From an uncultured Gemmatimonadota bacterium (GTDB lineage Bacteria; Gemmatimonadota; Gemmatimonadetes; Gemmatimonadales; Gemmatimonadaceae), in NCBI GenBank assembly GCA_946479895.1, contig CAMLHT010000024.1, forward strand, positions 1 to 22,870: a stretch of 22,870 nt of DNA, given 5' to 3'. Positions 1 to 6,098 of the stretch are shown here, in pieces. The stretch's first letter is position 1. Each line of letters opens with the position of its first letter. The notes under the pieces are model-generated. The model searched no databases. It was not told where the DNA came from and saw nothing but the letters and a program-made list of their open reading frames with translations. The translations under genes were made by a program, and so were the position numbers.

Positions 1-2
1 TT

Positions 3-114
3 CGCGGATCACGCCGATGAACGCGGAAGAAACGATCAGGAGCGCGGGGACTCGTATCGGAATGAGTCCCCGCGCTCCTGTTTGCCTCTTCTGCGTTCAT
101 CAGCGCGATCCGCG
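3..114. repeat. Long imperfect inverted repeat (hairpin element)
   Basis: Two 51-base arms (3-53 and 64-114) surround a 10-base loop (54-63). The inner 17 base pairs (37-53 with 64-80, starting CAGGAGCGCGGGGACTC) are perfect; by eye about 44 of 51 positions match overall. The outer part contains CGCGGATC and GATGAACGC blocks. It lies just past the 3' end of the minus-strand mazG-like gene, so it may be transcribed as a 3' hairpin, but it has no T tract expected of a simple terminator. I infer a REP/MITE-like palindromic repeat. The left edge is near the window start and could extend further. Bases 115-142 hold nothing recognisable. Confidence 0.75.
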
Positions 115-142
115 CACCAACCGCCTTTTCCCGCGAATGAAA

Positions 143-448
143 TCAGGGAGACCCGATACGGTCCGGATGACGCTCCTCGATCTTCCGGACGTTCGCCGCG
201 GCCACTGACTCGAGCGACAGCCCTGCCGCCTTCGCGGTCATCGCCAGGCACCAGAGCGCATCACCGAGCTCTTTCTCGAGCATGCCCCGGTCCAGATCCC
301 GCCCCTGAAACAGGTGCTTCCGCACGATGGACAACGCCTCGCCCGCCTCTTCGGCAAGGCCGGCAGCGGCATCGATCAGCCGGCCGTTCGCATCGAGGGC
401 CGGATTGATCGTGCGCGCCGCGGATTTCTCGTACGTGTCAAAGTCCAT
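143..448 (-). CDS. MazG-like nucleotide pyrophosphohydrolase
   Basis: The 101-residue all-alpha protein probably hydrolyses (d)NTPs to monophosphates, a housecleaning role in the cytoplasm. Visible signature: EEAGEAL near residues 33-39 followed by EKELGDALWCLA near 59-70, matching the E-x2-E...E-x2-D metal-binding pattern of the MazG/all-alpha NTP-PPase superfamily. Its length is right for single-domain members. The ATG has an AGAGG ribosome binding site 7 bases upstream. It follows the ferredoxin-NADP reductase gene by 32 bases on the same strand, so the two are probably co-transcribed. The gap carries two tandem copies of CACCGATC (462-477). The substrate cannot be told from sequence. Confidence 0.85.
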   Translation of the reverse strand: MDFDTYEKSAARTINPALDANGRLIDAAAGLAEEAGEALSIVRKHLFQGRDLDRGMLEKELGDALWCLAMTAKAAGLSLESVAAANVRKIEERHPDRIGSP

Positions 449-480
449 TCGCTACCTCTTGCACCGATCCACCGATCCAC

Positions 481-1503
481 CTAGTCGTCCTTCTGCCCGA
501 ACACCGCCATGTTCGACGAGTGTCCCGGCGCGACCTTCTTTTCGGGATGGATCCAGTGCACGGCCTGGTTTACCGCCGTCGCCGCCTCGCCGAAGCCGGT
601 CGCGATCAGCTTCAGCTTGCCCTCGTACTTCGTGACGTCGCCCGCCGCGTAGATCCCCGGCCGGCCGGTGTCCATCGTGCTCGTCACGATGATCTCGTCC
701 TTCTCGATCTTCAGGCCCCATTCGTTGATGGCGCCCATGTCGCTCACGAACCCCAGCATCGGGAGGACGACGTTCGCCTCGATCTGGCTGGTCGTCTTCG
801 CCTTGACGTCGCGCAGCACCAGGTGCGTGAACGTGTCGGAGCCGTTCGCGCAGATCACGTCGTTCAGCTCGTGGAACGTGAGCAGTGACGCCTTCCCCGC
901 TTCGGCCGCAGCCCTGAACTGGTTGACCGTCGCGTCGTGGGCGCGGAAGCGGTCGCTCCGGTGCACGATCGTCACGTGGGTCGCGCGCGACAGGAGCTGC
1001 ACGCCCCAGTCGAACGCCGAGTCGCCGCCGCCGATGATGACGACGCGCTTGCCCCGGTAGTCCTCGGGATTCGTCACGACGTCGTAGATCCCGCGGCCGT
1101 ACCACGGCTCGGCGCACGCCTGCGGCAGTCGCCGCGGCGAGAACGCCCCGATGCCGGCGGCGATGACGATGGCCTTCGTCGGAAACTCGTCCCTTTCCGT
1201 GACGAGCACGAAGTGGCCGTCGCGCTCGGCGAGCCGCACCACCTTCTGGTTGAGGTGCACCGGCTGCCCGAACTGTTTCTCCTGCTCGACGAGCTGCTTC
1301 ACGAGATCCTTCGCGAGGATCTTCGGAAAGCCGGCGACGTCGAAGATGAACTTCTCAGGGTAGAGCGCGGTGAGCTGGCCGCCGGCTTCCGGCAGCGCGT
1401 CGACGATCTGCGCGCTGACGCCGCGCATGCCCGCGTAGAAGAGGCCGAACAATCCCGCGGGCCCGGCCCCGATGATGGTGATGTCGCGAATGTCGTGAAT
1501 CAT
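481..1503 (-). CDS. Ferredoxin--NADP+ reductase, thioredoxin-reductase-like (type 2)
   Basis: This 340-residue FAD flavoprotein likely transfers electrons between NADPH and ferredoxin or flavodoxin in the cytoplasm. An N-terminal dinucleotide-binding motif GAGPAG (12-17) binds FAD, a second motif GGGDSA (158-163) binds NADPH, and AGDV near the C-terminus (about 292) is the second FAD contact. The fold is that of thioredoxin reductase, but the redox-active CxxC between the two domains is absent, which is the hallmark of the YumC-type ferredoxin-NADP reductases. It starts with ATG only 26 bases from the divergent cobalamin adenosyltransferase start, with no ribosome binding site; a TATCTT box lies 6 bases upstream, suggesting a leaderless message. 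It probably forms a two-gene unit with the MazG-like gene downstream. Confidence 0.9.
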   Translation of the reverse strand: MIHDIRDITIIGAGPAGLFGLFYAGMRGVSAQIVDALPEAGGQLTALYPEKFIFDVAGFPKILAKDLVKQLVEQEKQFGQPVHLNQKVVRLAERDGHFVLVTERDEFPTKAIVIAAGIGAFSPRRLPQACAEPWYGRGIYDVVTNPEDYRGKRVVIIGGGDSAFDWGVQLLSRATHVTIVHRSDRFRAHDATVNQFRAAAEAGKASLLTFHELNDVICANGSDTFTHLVLRDVKAKTTSQIEANVVLPMLGFVSDMGAINEWGLKIEKDEIIVTSTMDTGRPGIYAAGDVTKYEGKLKLIATGFGEAATAVNQAVHWIHPEKKVAPGHSSNMAVFGQKDD

Positions 1504-1529
1504 CCCGGAAAGATAGGTACATTCTCGGC
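1504..1529. promoter_or_regulatory. 26-bp divergent promoter region with two leaderless-type -10 boxes
   Basis: The two divergent start codons are separated by only 26 bases. On the plus strand TACATT (1518-1523) ends exactly 6 bases before the GTG at 1530. On the minus strand TATCTT (complement of 1510-1515) ends exactly 6 bases before the ATG at 1503. Both fit TAnnnT. Transcription would then begin at or next to the start codon, giving leaderless mRNAs, and each -35 region would lie inside the opposite gene. The boxes are seen; their use is inferred. Confidence 0.55.
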
Positions 1530-2075
1530 GTGAAGATCTACACGAAGACGGGTGACAAGGGCGACACAGGCCTCTTCGGGGGCGGGCGCGTGCCCAAGGA
1601 TCATCCCCGCGTTTCCGCGTATGGCGAGGTGGACGAGCTCAACTCGTTCCTCGGGCTCGCGCGCGCGACGGAGCCGCTCCCGCGCATCGACGAGATCCTG
1701 CTCGCGATCCAGCGGGACCTGCTCGCGATCGGGGCGCTGCTGGCGACTCCCGACAGGGAGAAGATGCGCGAGCATCTCCGCAAGGCGCGGGTGGACGACG
1801 GCCGCATCCACGAGCTGGAGCGGGCGATCGACGCCGCGGACCTCGAGCTCGAGCCGCTCAAGGCGTTCATCATCCCGGGCGGCTCCTCGAAGGGCGCGAT
1901 GCTGCACGTCTGCCGCACGGTGTGCCGGCGGGCCGAGCGCGCGGTGGTGGCCATGGCGGAGACGGAGTCGATCCCGGACATCGCGATCGTCTACCTCAAC
2001 CGCCTGTCCGACCTCCTCTTCACGCTCGCGCGGCTCGCCAACCGCCACGCCGGCGGGGTCGAGGAGACCTGGTAA
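1530..2075 (+). CDS. Cob(I)yrinic acid a,c-diamide adenosyltransferase (PduO type)
   Basis: This 181-residue enzyme transfers the adenosyl group of ATP to cob(I)alamin, making coenzyme B12 (adenosylcobalamin). The N-terminus YTKTGDKGDTGLFGG (4-18) is the ATP-binding signature of the PduO/MMAB family, followed by the YGEVDELNSFLG stretch, and the helix RTVCRRAER late in the protein is the other family hallmark. Length is typical. The start is GTG with no Shine-Dalgarno and a TACATT box 6 bases upstream. The stop overlaps the aroB start by one base (TAATG), so the two are translationally coupled. It implies that the organism uses adenosylcobalamin; no cobalamin synthesis gene or B12-dependent mutase is in view. 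Confidence 0.93.
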   Translation: MKIYTKTGDKGDTGLFGGGRVPKDHPRVSAYGEVDELNSFLGLARATEPLPRIDEILLAIQRDLLAIGALLATPDREKMREHLRKARVDDGRIHELERAIDAADLELEPLKAFIIPGGSSKGAMLHVCRTVCRRAERAVVAMAETESIPDIAIVYLNRLSDLLFTLARLANRHAGGVEETW

Positions 2076-3148
2076 TGTCGCGCGGGCCGCAGCGGGTGCA
2101 GCTGCCGACGTACGAGGTCGCGATCGAGCCGGGAGCGCTGTCCCGCATCGCCGCGTTCGTGGGGCCGTTCGCCGAAGGGCGGCGCGTCGCCGTCATCAGC
2201 GACTCGAACGTCGAGAGCATCTACGGACGGAGGATCGCCGAGCATCTCGGCGCCGTCTCCGGCGTGCTGACGATCCCGGCGGGTGAGGAGTCGAAGACGC
2301 GCGAGACGTGGTCCGACGTCACGGACCGCATGCTCGCCGACGGGTTCGGCCGCGACACCCTCATCGTCGCCGTCGGCGGCGGTGTCGTGGGCGACCTCGC
2401 CGGCTTCGTCGCCGCGACCTACATGCGCGGCGTGCCCTTCGTCCAGGTCCCGACCACCCTCCTGGCGATGATCGATGCGTCGGTGGGAGGAAAGACCGGC
2501 GTGGATACGCCCGCCGGAAAGAACCTCGTCGGCGCCTTTCACCAGCCGTCGCTGGTCGTCATCGACCCCAGCGCGCTGGCCACGCTGCCCGCGAATCACT
2601 TCCGGGCCGGGCTCGCCGAGGCGCTCAAGCACGGCGTGATCGCGGATGCGAAGTACTTCGAGCAGATCGCCGCGGCGCGGGAATCGACCGCCCGGGACGA
2701 GCGCGCGCTGACCGGGCTCATCGCCGGGAGTGTCCGCATCAAGGCCTCGATCGTCGCTCGTGATGAGCGAGAGAGCGGATTGCGGAAGGTGCTGAACTTC
2801 GGGCACACCATCGGGCACGCGATCGAGTCGGCGAGCAACTACCGGCTGCTGCATGGAGAAGCGGTGGCGATCGGCATGTCGCTCGAGGCGACGCTCGCGG
2901 AGCGCATCGGCGTGGCGCGGGCCGGAACGGCCGACGCGATTCGCGGCGCGCTCGATGCCATCGGCCTCCCGAGCGCGTTCCCGGCGCTCGAGCCGGGCGC
3001 GGTGCTGGCGGCGACGAAGACCGACAAGAAGGCGCGCGGCGGCCGCGTCGAGTACGCGCTGCCGTCGGCCGTCGGCGCGATGGCCGGGGAATCGAGCGCA
3101 TGGGGCATCCCCGTCGACGACGAGCAGGTCGCCGCGGTGCTGGCATGA
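2075..3148 (+). CDS. aroB: 3-dehydroquinate synthase
   Basis: The 357-residue protein catalyses the second step of the shikimate pathway, DAHP to 3-dehydroquinate, using NAD+ and a divalent metal in the cytoplasm. Seen: the NAD-binding GGGVVGDLAGF (101-111), the PTTLLAMIDASVGGKTGVD stretch (126-144), and metal ligands matching E182 (in GLAEALKHG), H244/H248 (in NFGHTIGHAIE) and H260 (in LLHGEAVAIGM). Length is normal. The ATG is chosen because it overlaps the previous stop (TAATG); an in-frame upstream extension would overlap the adenosyltransferase heavily. Its own stop overlaps the next ATG (ATGA), so it sits in the middle of a tight operon. Confidence 0.96.
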   Translation: MSRGPQRVQLPTYEVAIEPGALSRIAAFVGPFAEGRRVAVISDSNVESIYGRRIAEHLGAVSGVLTIPAGEESKTRETWSDVTDRMLADGFGRDTLIVAVGGGVVGDLAGFVAATYMRGVPFVQVPTTLLAMIDASVGGKTGVDTPAGKNLVGAFHQPSLVVIDPSALATLPANHFRAGLAEALKHGVIADAKYFEQIAAARESTARDERALTGLIAGSVRIKASIVARDERESGLRKVLNFGHTIGHAIESASNYRLLHGEAVAIGMSLEATLAERIGVARAGTADAIRGALDAIGLPSAFPALEPGAVLAATKTDKKARGGRVEYALPSAVGAMAGESSAWGIPVDDEQVAAVLA

Positions 3149-3726
3149 AGGTCTGTCATCCTGAGCGCGCCTGTCATCCCGAGCGTAGAGAGGGACCTGC
3201 CTTTGCCCGGCGGAAGAACAGGTCCCTCGCTGCGCTCGGGATGACATTGGCGCTCGGAGCCTGCTCCGGGCCCACGGAGGTCCCGCGACACGAGCCCGTG
3301 GTCGTGAGAAGCCCCCTGCGCCTCGACGGCGTCGTCGTCCGCGGCGCGAAGAAGGGCTGGTATCTCGCGATGAACGGACCCCGCTACGCCGAGCCCGTGC
3401 CCGTGGTCCTCACGTCCTACTGCCTGCGGGGAACCACCCGGCGCGGACGCTACGTGCGGCCGGGAATCATTGCCGCGGACCCGAGCTTCTTTCCGCTCTC
3501 CCGCTACGTCGAGCTCTACGTCGGGGGCAGGTATTACGGCCGCTTCCTGGTCGACGACACCGGCCGGAAGATCAAGGGAAACCGCATCGACGTGTGGCTG
3601 CCGACCTGCCGCGAATCGAAGGTGTTCGGGGTGAGGCGAGGCACCGCTGTGCTACTGCCGAGGCTGCCCGAGCTGCGTCAGGCGGGGAGTCCGGTGCCGC
3701 CGGCCGGGCCGAACGGGCGCCGGTAG
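3145..3726 (+). CDS. 3D-domain lipoprotein (MltA C-terminal-like)
   Basis: The 193-residue product carries a 3D domain (about 80-175), named for three conserved aspartates and found at the C-terminus of MltA murein transglycosylases and in Rpf/YabE-like cell-wall proteins. The aspartates seen are in AADPSF, DDTG and IDVWL. A lipobox LGAC with Cys40 suggests a lipoprotein. The N-terminal 34 or so residues are unusual: they read through an inverted-repeat element (CHPER twice, then SLAALGMT), whose right arm also supplies a second in-frame ATG at 3241. The ATG at 3145 overlaps the aroB stop (ATGA) and is the natural coupled start. It lacks an MltA catalytic domain, so it may bind or cut peptidoglycan on its own; the activity is not known. 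Confidence 0.75.
   Translation: MKVCHPERACHPERREGPAFARRKNRSLAALGMTLALGACSGPTEVPRHEPVVVRSPLRLDGVVVRGAKKGWYLAMNGPRYAEPVPVVLTSYCLRGTTRRGRYVRPGIIAADPSFFPLSRYVELYVGGRYYGRFLVDDTGRKIKGNRIDVWLPTCRESKVFGVRRGTAVLLPRLPELRQAGSPVPPAGPNGRR
3154..3246. repeat. Inverted-repeat element with partial tandem end
   Basis: Arms 3172-3199 and 3219-3246 are 28 bases each and match at 26 positions (TGTCATCCCGAGCG end, AGGGACCTG inside) around a 19-base loop. A further partial end, TGTCATCCTGAGCG, precedes it at 3154-3167. When translated it gives the CHPER.EGP and SLAALGMT peptides often seen as false or chimeric N-termini in high-GC genomes. It lies inside the coding region of the 3D-domain lipoprotein without breaking the frame. 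Confidence 0.8.
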
Positions 3727-3751
3727 CCCGAGTCTTGCGGATTAGCCCGGT

Positions 3752-3931
3752 ATGTCATCCTTCTCGACGTACCTCATCGGCTACTTCATCTTCGTCATCG
3801 GCCTCGCCGTGGCGGCGTTCTACCTGAATGCCCCGCCCATCTGGATCGGCATCGGCGTGGTCATCTTGATCGGCGTCGGCATCATGATGGCGACCCGCCG
3901 GGAAAAGCCGCGGGATCCGCCGAAGGTCTGA
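3752..3931 (+). CDS. Small two-helix membrane protein
   Basis: A 59-residue ORF, MSSFSTYLIGYF... to a stop at 3929-3931. Two hydrophobic segments (about 7-25 and 29-47, rich in I, V, G) are linked by a short NAPP turn and followed by a charged tail (RREKPRDPPK), so both ends probably lie in the cytoplasm. No family is recognised. It starts 25 bases after the 3D-domain gene and ends 18 bases before a strong terminator, which makes it the likely last gene of the operon. No good ribosome binding site is visible. The clean transmembrane pattern and its position support it as real. Confidence 0.65.
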   Translation: MSSFSTYLIGYFIFVIGLAVAAFYLNAPPIWIGIGVVILIGVGIMMATRREKPRDPPKV

Positions 3932-3949
3932 GCAGGGCCTGAAGATCCG

Positions 3950-3987
3950 AAGCGGATCGGTCATTCTGACCGATCCGCTTTGGCTTT
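3950..3987 (+). terminator. Rho-independent-type terminator
   Basis: A perfect 14-bp stem (3950-3963 AAGCGGATCGGTCA with 3967-3980) closes a 3-base loop and runs into TTGGCTTT. It ends the operon from the cobalamin adenosyltransferase to the small membrane protein. Confidence 0.85.
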
Positions 3988-4080
3988 ACCGGTTACTCAG
4001 CCGGGTGACGCAAGCGTTTGCCCCGCCACCAGATACGTCCGGGCGCGGACCGTCCACATGATGACTTTCATGAGTCTTTG

Positions 4081-4109
4081 TTGACGGCCCGGAACCCGGC
4101 TTTTATCCT
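4081..4109 (+). promoter_or_regulatory. Sigma-70-type promoter of the sigma factor gene
   Basis: TTGACG (4081-4086), a 17-base spacer and TATCCT (4104-4109) give a near-consensus vegetative promoter, the best in the window. Expected transcription start is near 4116, leaving a leader of about 60 bases. A short dyad CATGA-N6-TCATG (4057-4072) lies just upstream of the -35. The region 3988-4080 otherwise shows nothing recognisable. Confidence 0.75.
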
Positions 4110-4124
4110 CGGCGTCCCTGCTTT

Positions 4125-4149
4125 GGGCGAGCCTCCAACCTGCTCGCTC
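4125..4149 (+). other. Hairpin in the 5' leader of the sigma factor mRNA
   Basis: GGGCGAGC (4125-4132) can pair with GCTCGCTC (4142-4149) over 8 pairs, one of them G-U, around a 9-base loop. It lies between the predicted transcription start and the ribosome binding site GGAAGGG (4164-4170). A role in mRNA stability or control of translation is only a guess. Confidence 0.4.
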
Positions 4150-4176
4150 CCACCCCCGTTTCTGGAAGGGATGAGT

Positions 4177-5067
4177 ATGGCGTCAGTGACCGAGTCCAGG
4201 TCGAAAGGGTACTTCCGCTCCTCACCTTCGACCGCGTTCGATCAGTACCTGCAGGACATCCAGAAGCTCCCGCTCATCACCGATGCCGAAGAAGAGCGGC
4301 GACTCGCACGACGGGCCCAGAAGGGCGACGAGAAGGCGGCCGAACGGCTGGTGACGGCGAACCTCCGGTTCGTCATCTCGTACGTGAAGAAGTACCAGGG
4401 ACACGGGCTCGATCTCTCGGAGCTCGTCGCGATCGGCAACGAAGGCCTGCTCAAGGCCGTGCGGAAGTTCGATCCGGACCAGGGCGTCAAGTTCATCTCG
4501 TACGCCGTGTGGTGGGTCCGGCAGGCGGTGCTCAAGGCACTCGCCGAGCAGACGCGCTCCGTGCGCATCCCGCTCAACCAGAATTCCCAGCTGATCCGCC
4601 TCGCCCGCGCGGAGACCGTGCTCTCCCAGGTGCTGAAGCGCGATCCGACCGAAGAGGAAGTCAGCACGCTCCTCGAGGAGACGGCCGAGAACGTCCGCGC
4701 CGCCCGCCAGATGTCGGCGCACGAGCTCTCCCTCGACGCGCCGGTCGACCGCTCCGATCGCGAGGCCTCGACCCTCGGCGAGCGCTTCGCCGGCGTTGAC
4801 GGCACCGAGATCGAGGAAGTGACGGACTACAAGCTGATGTGCGAGTTCATCGACCGCGTCTTCAAGCGCTACCTGACGCCGCGCGAGCGCAAGATCCTCT
4901 ACCTCTACTACGGGCTCGAAGAGGGCTCGGAGGCGATGACCCTCGAGCGCATCGGCGCGCTGATGGGCGTCACCCGTGAACGCATCCGCCAGATTCGCGA
5001 GCGCGCTTTCGAGAAGCTGCGCGAGTCGCCGGACGGAAGGGCGCTCGCCGGATTCTGGGCCTCGTAG
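4177..5067 (+). CDS. RpoD/SigA-type sigma factor lacking region 1.1
   Basis: The 296-residue protein directs RNA polymerase to vegetative-type promoters. Region 1.2 is at about 18-48 (FDQYLQDIQKLPLIT), region 2 at about 55-132 with the DLSELVAIGNEGLLKAVRKFD core-binding helix and the FISYAVWWVRQAV -10 recognition and melting helix, region 3 at about 133-215, and region 4 at about 225-290 with the helix-turn-helix MTLERIGALMGVTRERIRQIRE. The acidic region 1.1 of the large primary sigma factors is absent. The start at 4177 has GGAAGGG at a 6-base distance; the ATG two codons earlier would abut this site. The reading frame is open further upstream, but that part contains the promoter. It may be the housekeeping sigma or a group 2 paralogue; sequence alone does not decide. 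Confidence 0.93.
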   Translation: MASVTESRSKGYFRSSPSTAFDQYLQDIQKLPLITDAEEERRLARRAQKGDEKAAERLVTANLRFVISYVKKYQGHGLDLSELVAIGNEGLLKAVRKFDPDQGVKFISYAVWWVRQAVLKALAEQTRSVRIPLNQNSQLIRLARAETVLSQVLKRDPTEEEVSTLLEETAENVRAARQMSAHELSLDAPVDRSDREASTLGERFAGVDGTEIEEVTDYKLMCEFIDRVFKRYLTPRERKILYLYYGLEEGSEAMTLERIGALMGVTRERIRQIRERAFEKLRESPDGRALAGFWAS

Positions 5068-5091
5068 GTCCGGACGTCGAGCGATTCCTCG

Positions 5092-5119
5092 AAACCCGCT
5101 GCGGCCGCAGCGGGTTTTT
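5092..5119 (+). terminator. Rho-independent terminator of the sigma factor gene
   Basis: A perfect palindrome with 11-bp arms (5092-5102 AAACCCGCTGC with 5107-5117) and a GGCC loop ends in a run of five T (5115-5119). It lies 24 bases after the stop codon. Confidence 0.92.
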
Positions 5120-5160
5120 CGTTTGGCCCCCGGGCACCTCTTGTGCATTGATCAGCCCGC

Positions 5161-6054
5161 GTGTCCGACCTCATACCAGCGATCATCAACCGGAAGGCAG
5201 GCACCGCCGCCGAAGCCGCGAAGGTGCTGGCCGAGGTGGGCGGATTCGAGGTTCACGAGGTCGACCCGGAGGCCATTCGCGAAACGGCGCTCGCCATCGT
5301 CGCCCGCCAGCCGAAACGGATCCTCGTCTGCGGCGGTGACGGCTCCCTCTGCACCGTCGCCCACGTTCTGGCCCGGACGGGCATCGAGCTCGCCGTCGTT
5401 CCCGGCGGCACCCTCAACCACCTGGCCGGCTATCTCGGCCTCCCGGACGACCTCCGCGAGGCCGCCCTCATCGCGCGTACCGGCATCACCCGGACGCTGG
5501 ACGCCGGCCGCGTCAACAAGGCCCTGTTCCTCAATACGAGCTCGGTGGGCGCCTACGAGATCTTCGTGCGCCGTCGCGATCGCCTCGAGAAACGGTGGGG
5601 CTATCACATCGCGTCGATCGTCGCCGGCCTCCAGATCCTGATCCGCACGCCGCTCGGCCGCGTCACCGTCGAGGTGGAAGGGGTGCAGCGGGTGTACCGC
5701 ACGCCACTGGTCTTCTTCGGGGTCGGTGAGCGCGAGCTGAGAATCCCTTCCCTCGGCGGGCGGACGGACCATGGGAAGCGGGGCCTCCACCTGATGATCG
5801 TCCGCAGTCGCACCGGCGCCCGGCTCGCGTCCCTCGCGCTCCAGGCAGTCGCCCGTGGAGTGGATGCCGTCGCGCGCACCCCCGCCATGGACAGCCTGAT
5901 CGTCGATCGCTGCACCATCGAGCTGGCCGGCGACACCGCGTCCATCGACGGGGAGCTGATCACCGTCGAGCCGCCGCTGGAGTACGAATTCCTCCCCGAC
6001 GCGCTCACGGTCGTCGTCGGCGAGCGCCGCGAGGAAACGCGATCGTCATCCTGA
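5161..6054 (+). CDS. Diacylglycerol kinase family lipid kinase (DagK/YegS-like)
   Basis: A 297-residue soluble lipid kinase expected to phosphorylate diacylglycerol or a related lipid with ATP at the inner membrane. The catalytic domain shows the nucleotide-binding GGDGSL (58-63) and PGGTLNHLA (81-89), both hallmarks of the DAGK catalytic family, and a C-terminal beta-sandwich region with the IDGELI turn. The length is normal. The start is GTG, following the sigma factor terminator, so it has its own transcription unit, though no convincing promoter was found. The stop TGA lies inside a short GTCATCCTGAGCG repeat end. The lipid substrate cannot be predicted; YegS, LCB5-like and DgkB proteins share these motifs. 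Confidence 0.88.
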   Translation: MSDLIPAIINRKAGTAAEAAKVLAEVGGFEVHEVDPEAIRETALAIVARQPKRILVCGGDGSLCTVAHVLARTGIELAVVPGGTLNHLAGYLGLPDDLREAALIARTGITRTLDAGRVNKALFLNTSSVGAYEIFVRRRDRLEKRWGYHIASIVAGLQILIRTPLGRVTVEVEGVQRVYRTPLVFFGVGERELRIPSLGGRTDHGKRGLHLMIVRSRTGARLASLALQAVARGVDAVARTPAMDSLIVDRCTIELAGDTASIDGELITVEPPLEYEFLPDALTVVVGERREETRSSS

Positions 6055-6073
6055 GCGGTCGCCTACGCTCAGG
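6044..6073. repeat. Short hairpin with repeat-end motif at a stop codon
   Basis: CCTGAGCG (6050-6057) pairs with CGCTCAGG (6066-6073) around an 8-base loop. With the preceding CGTCAT it repeats the TGTCATCCTGAGCG end of the element at 3154-3246. It supplies the stop codon of the lipid kinase gene and could be a relic of that element or a weak terminator. Confidence 0.5.
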
Positions 6074-6086
6074 CCGATCGGGTGGC

Positions 6087-6092
6087 TAACCT
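6087..6092 (+). promoter_or_regulatory. Possible leaderless-type -10 box of glcD
   Basis: TAACCT ends exactly 6 bases before the GTG start of glcD, the same spacing seen at 1518-1523 and 21602-21607. There is no Shine-Dalgarno sequence. A -35 element is not evident. Confidence 0.4.
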
Positions 6093-6098
6093 TCAGGC

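Noticed and set aside
462..477. Tandem CACCGATC repeat as a CRISPR or iteron
   Set aside because: Only two 8-base copies, directly abutting; too little to support either.
2839..3291. Minus-strand ORF containing CHPERSEGP
   Set aside because: It is the translation of the inverted-repeat element plus antisense aroB, a common annotation artefact.
4018..4176. N-terminal extension of the sigma factor from an ATG at 4018
   Set aside because: The stretch contains the promoter, leader hairpin and ribosome binding site; the region is not sigma-like.
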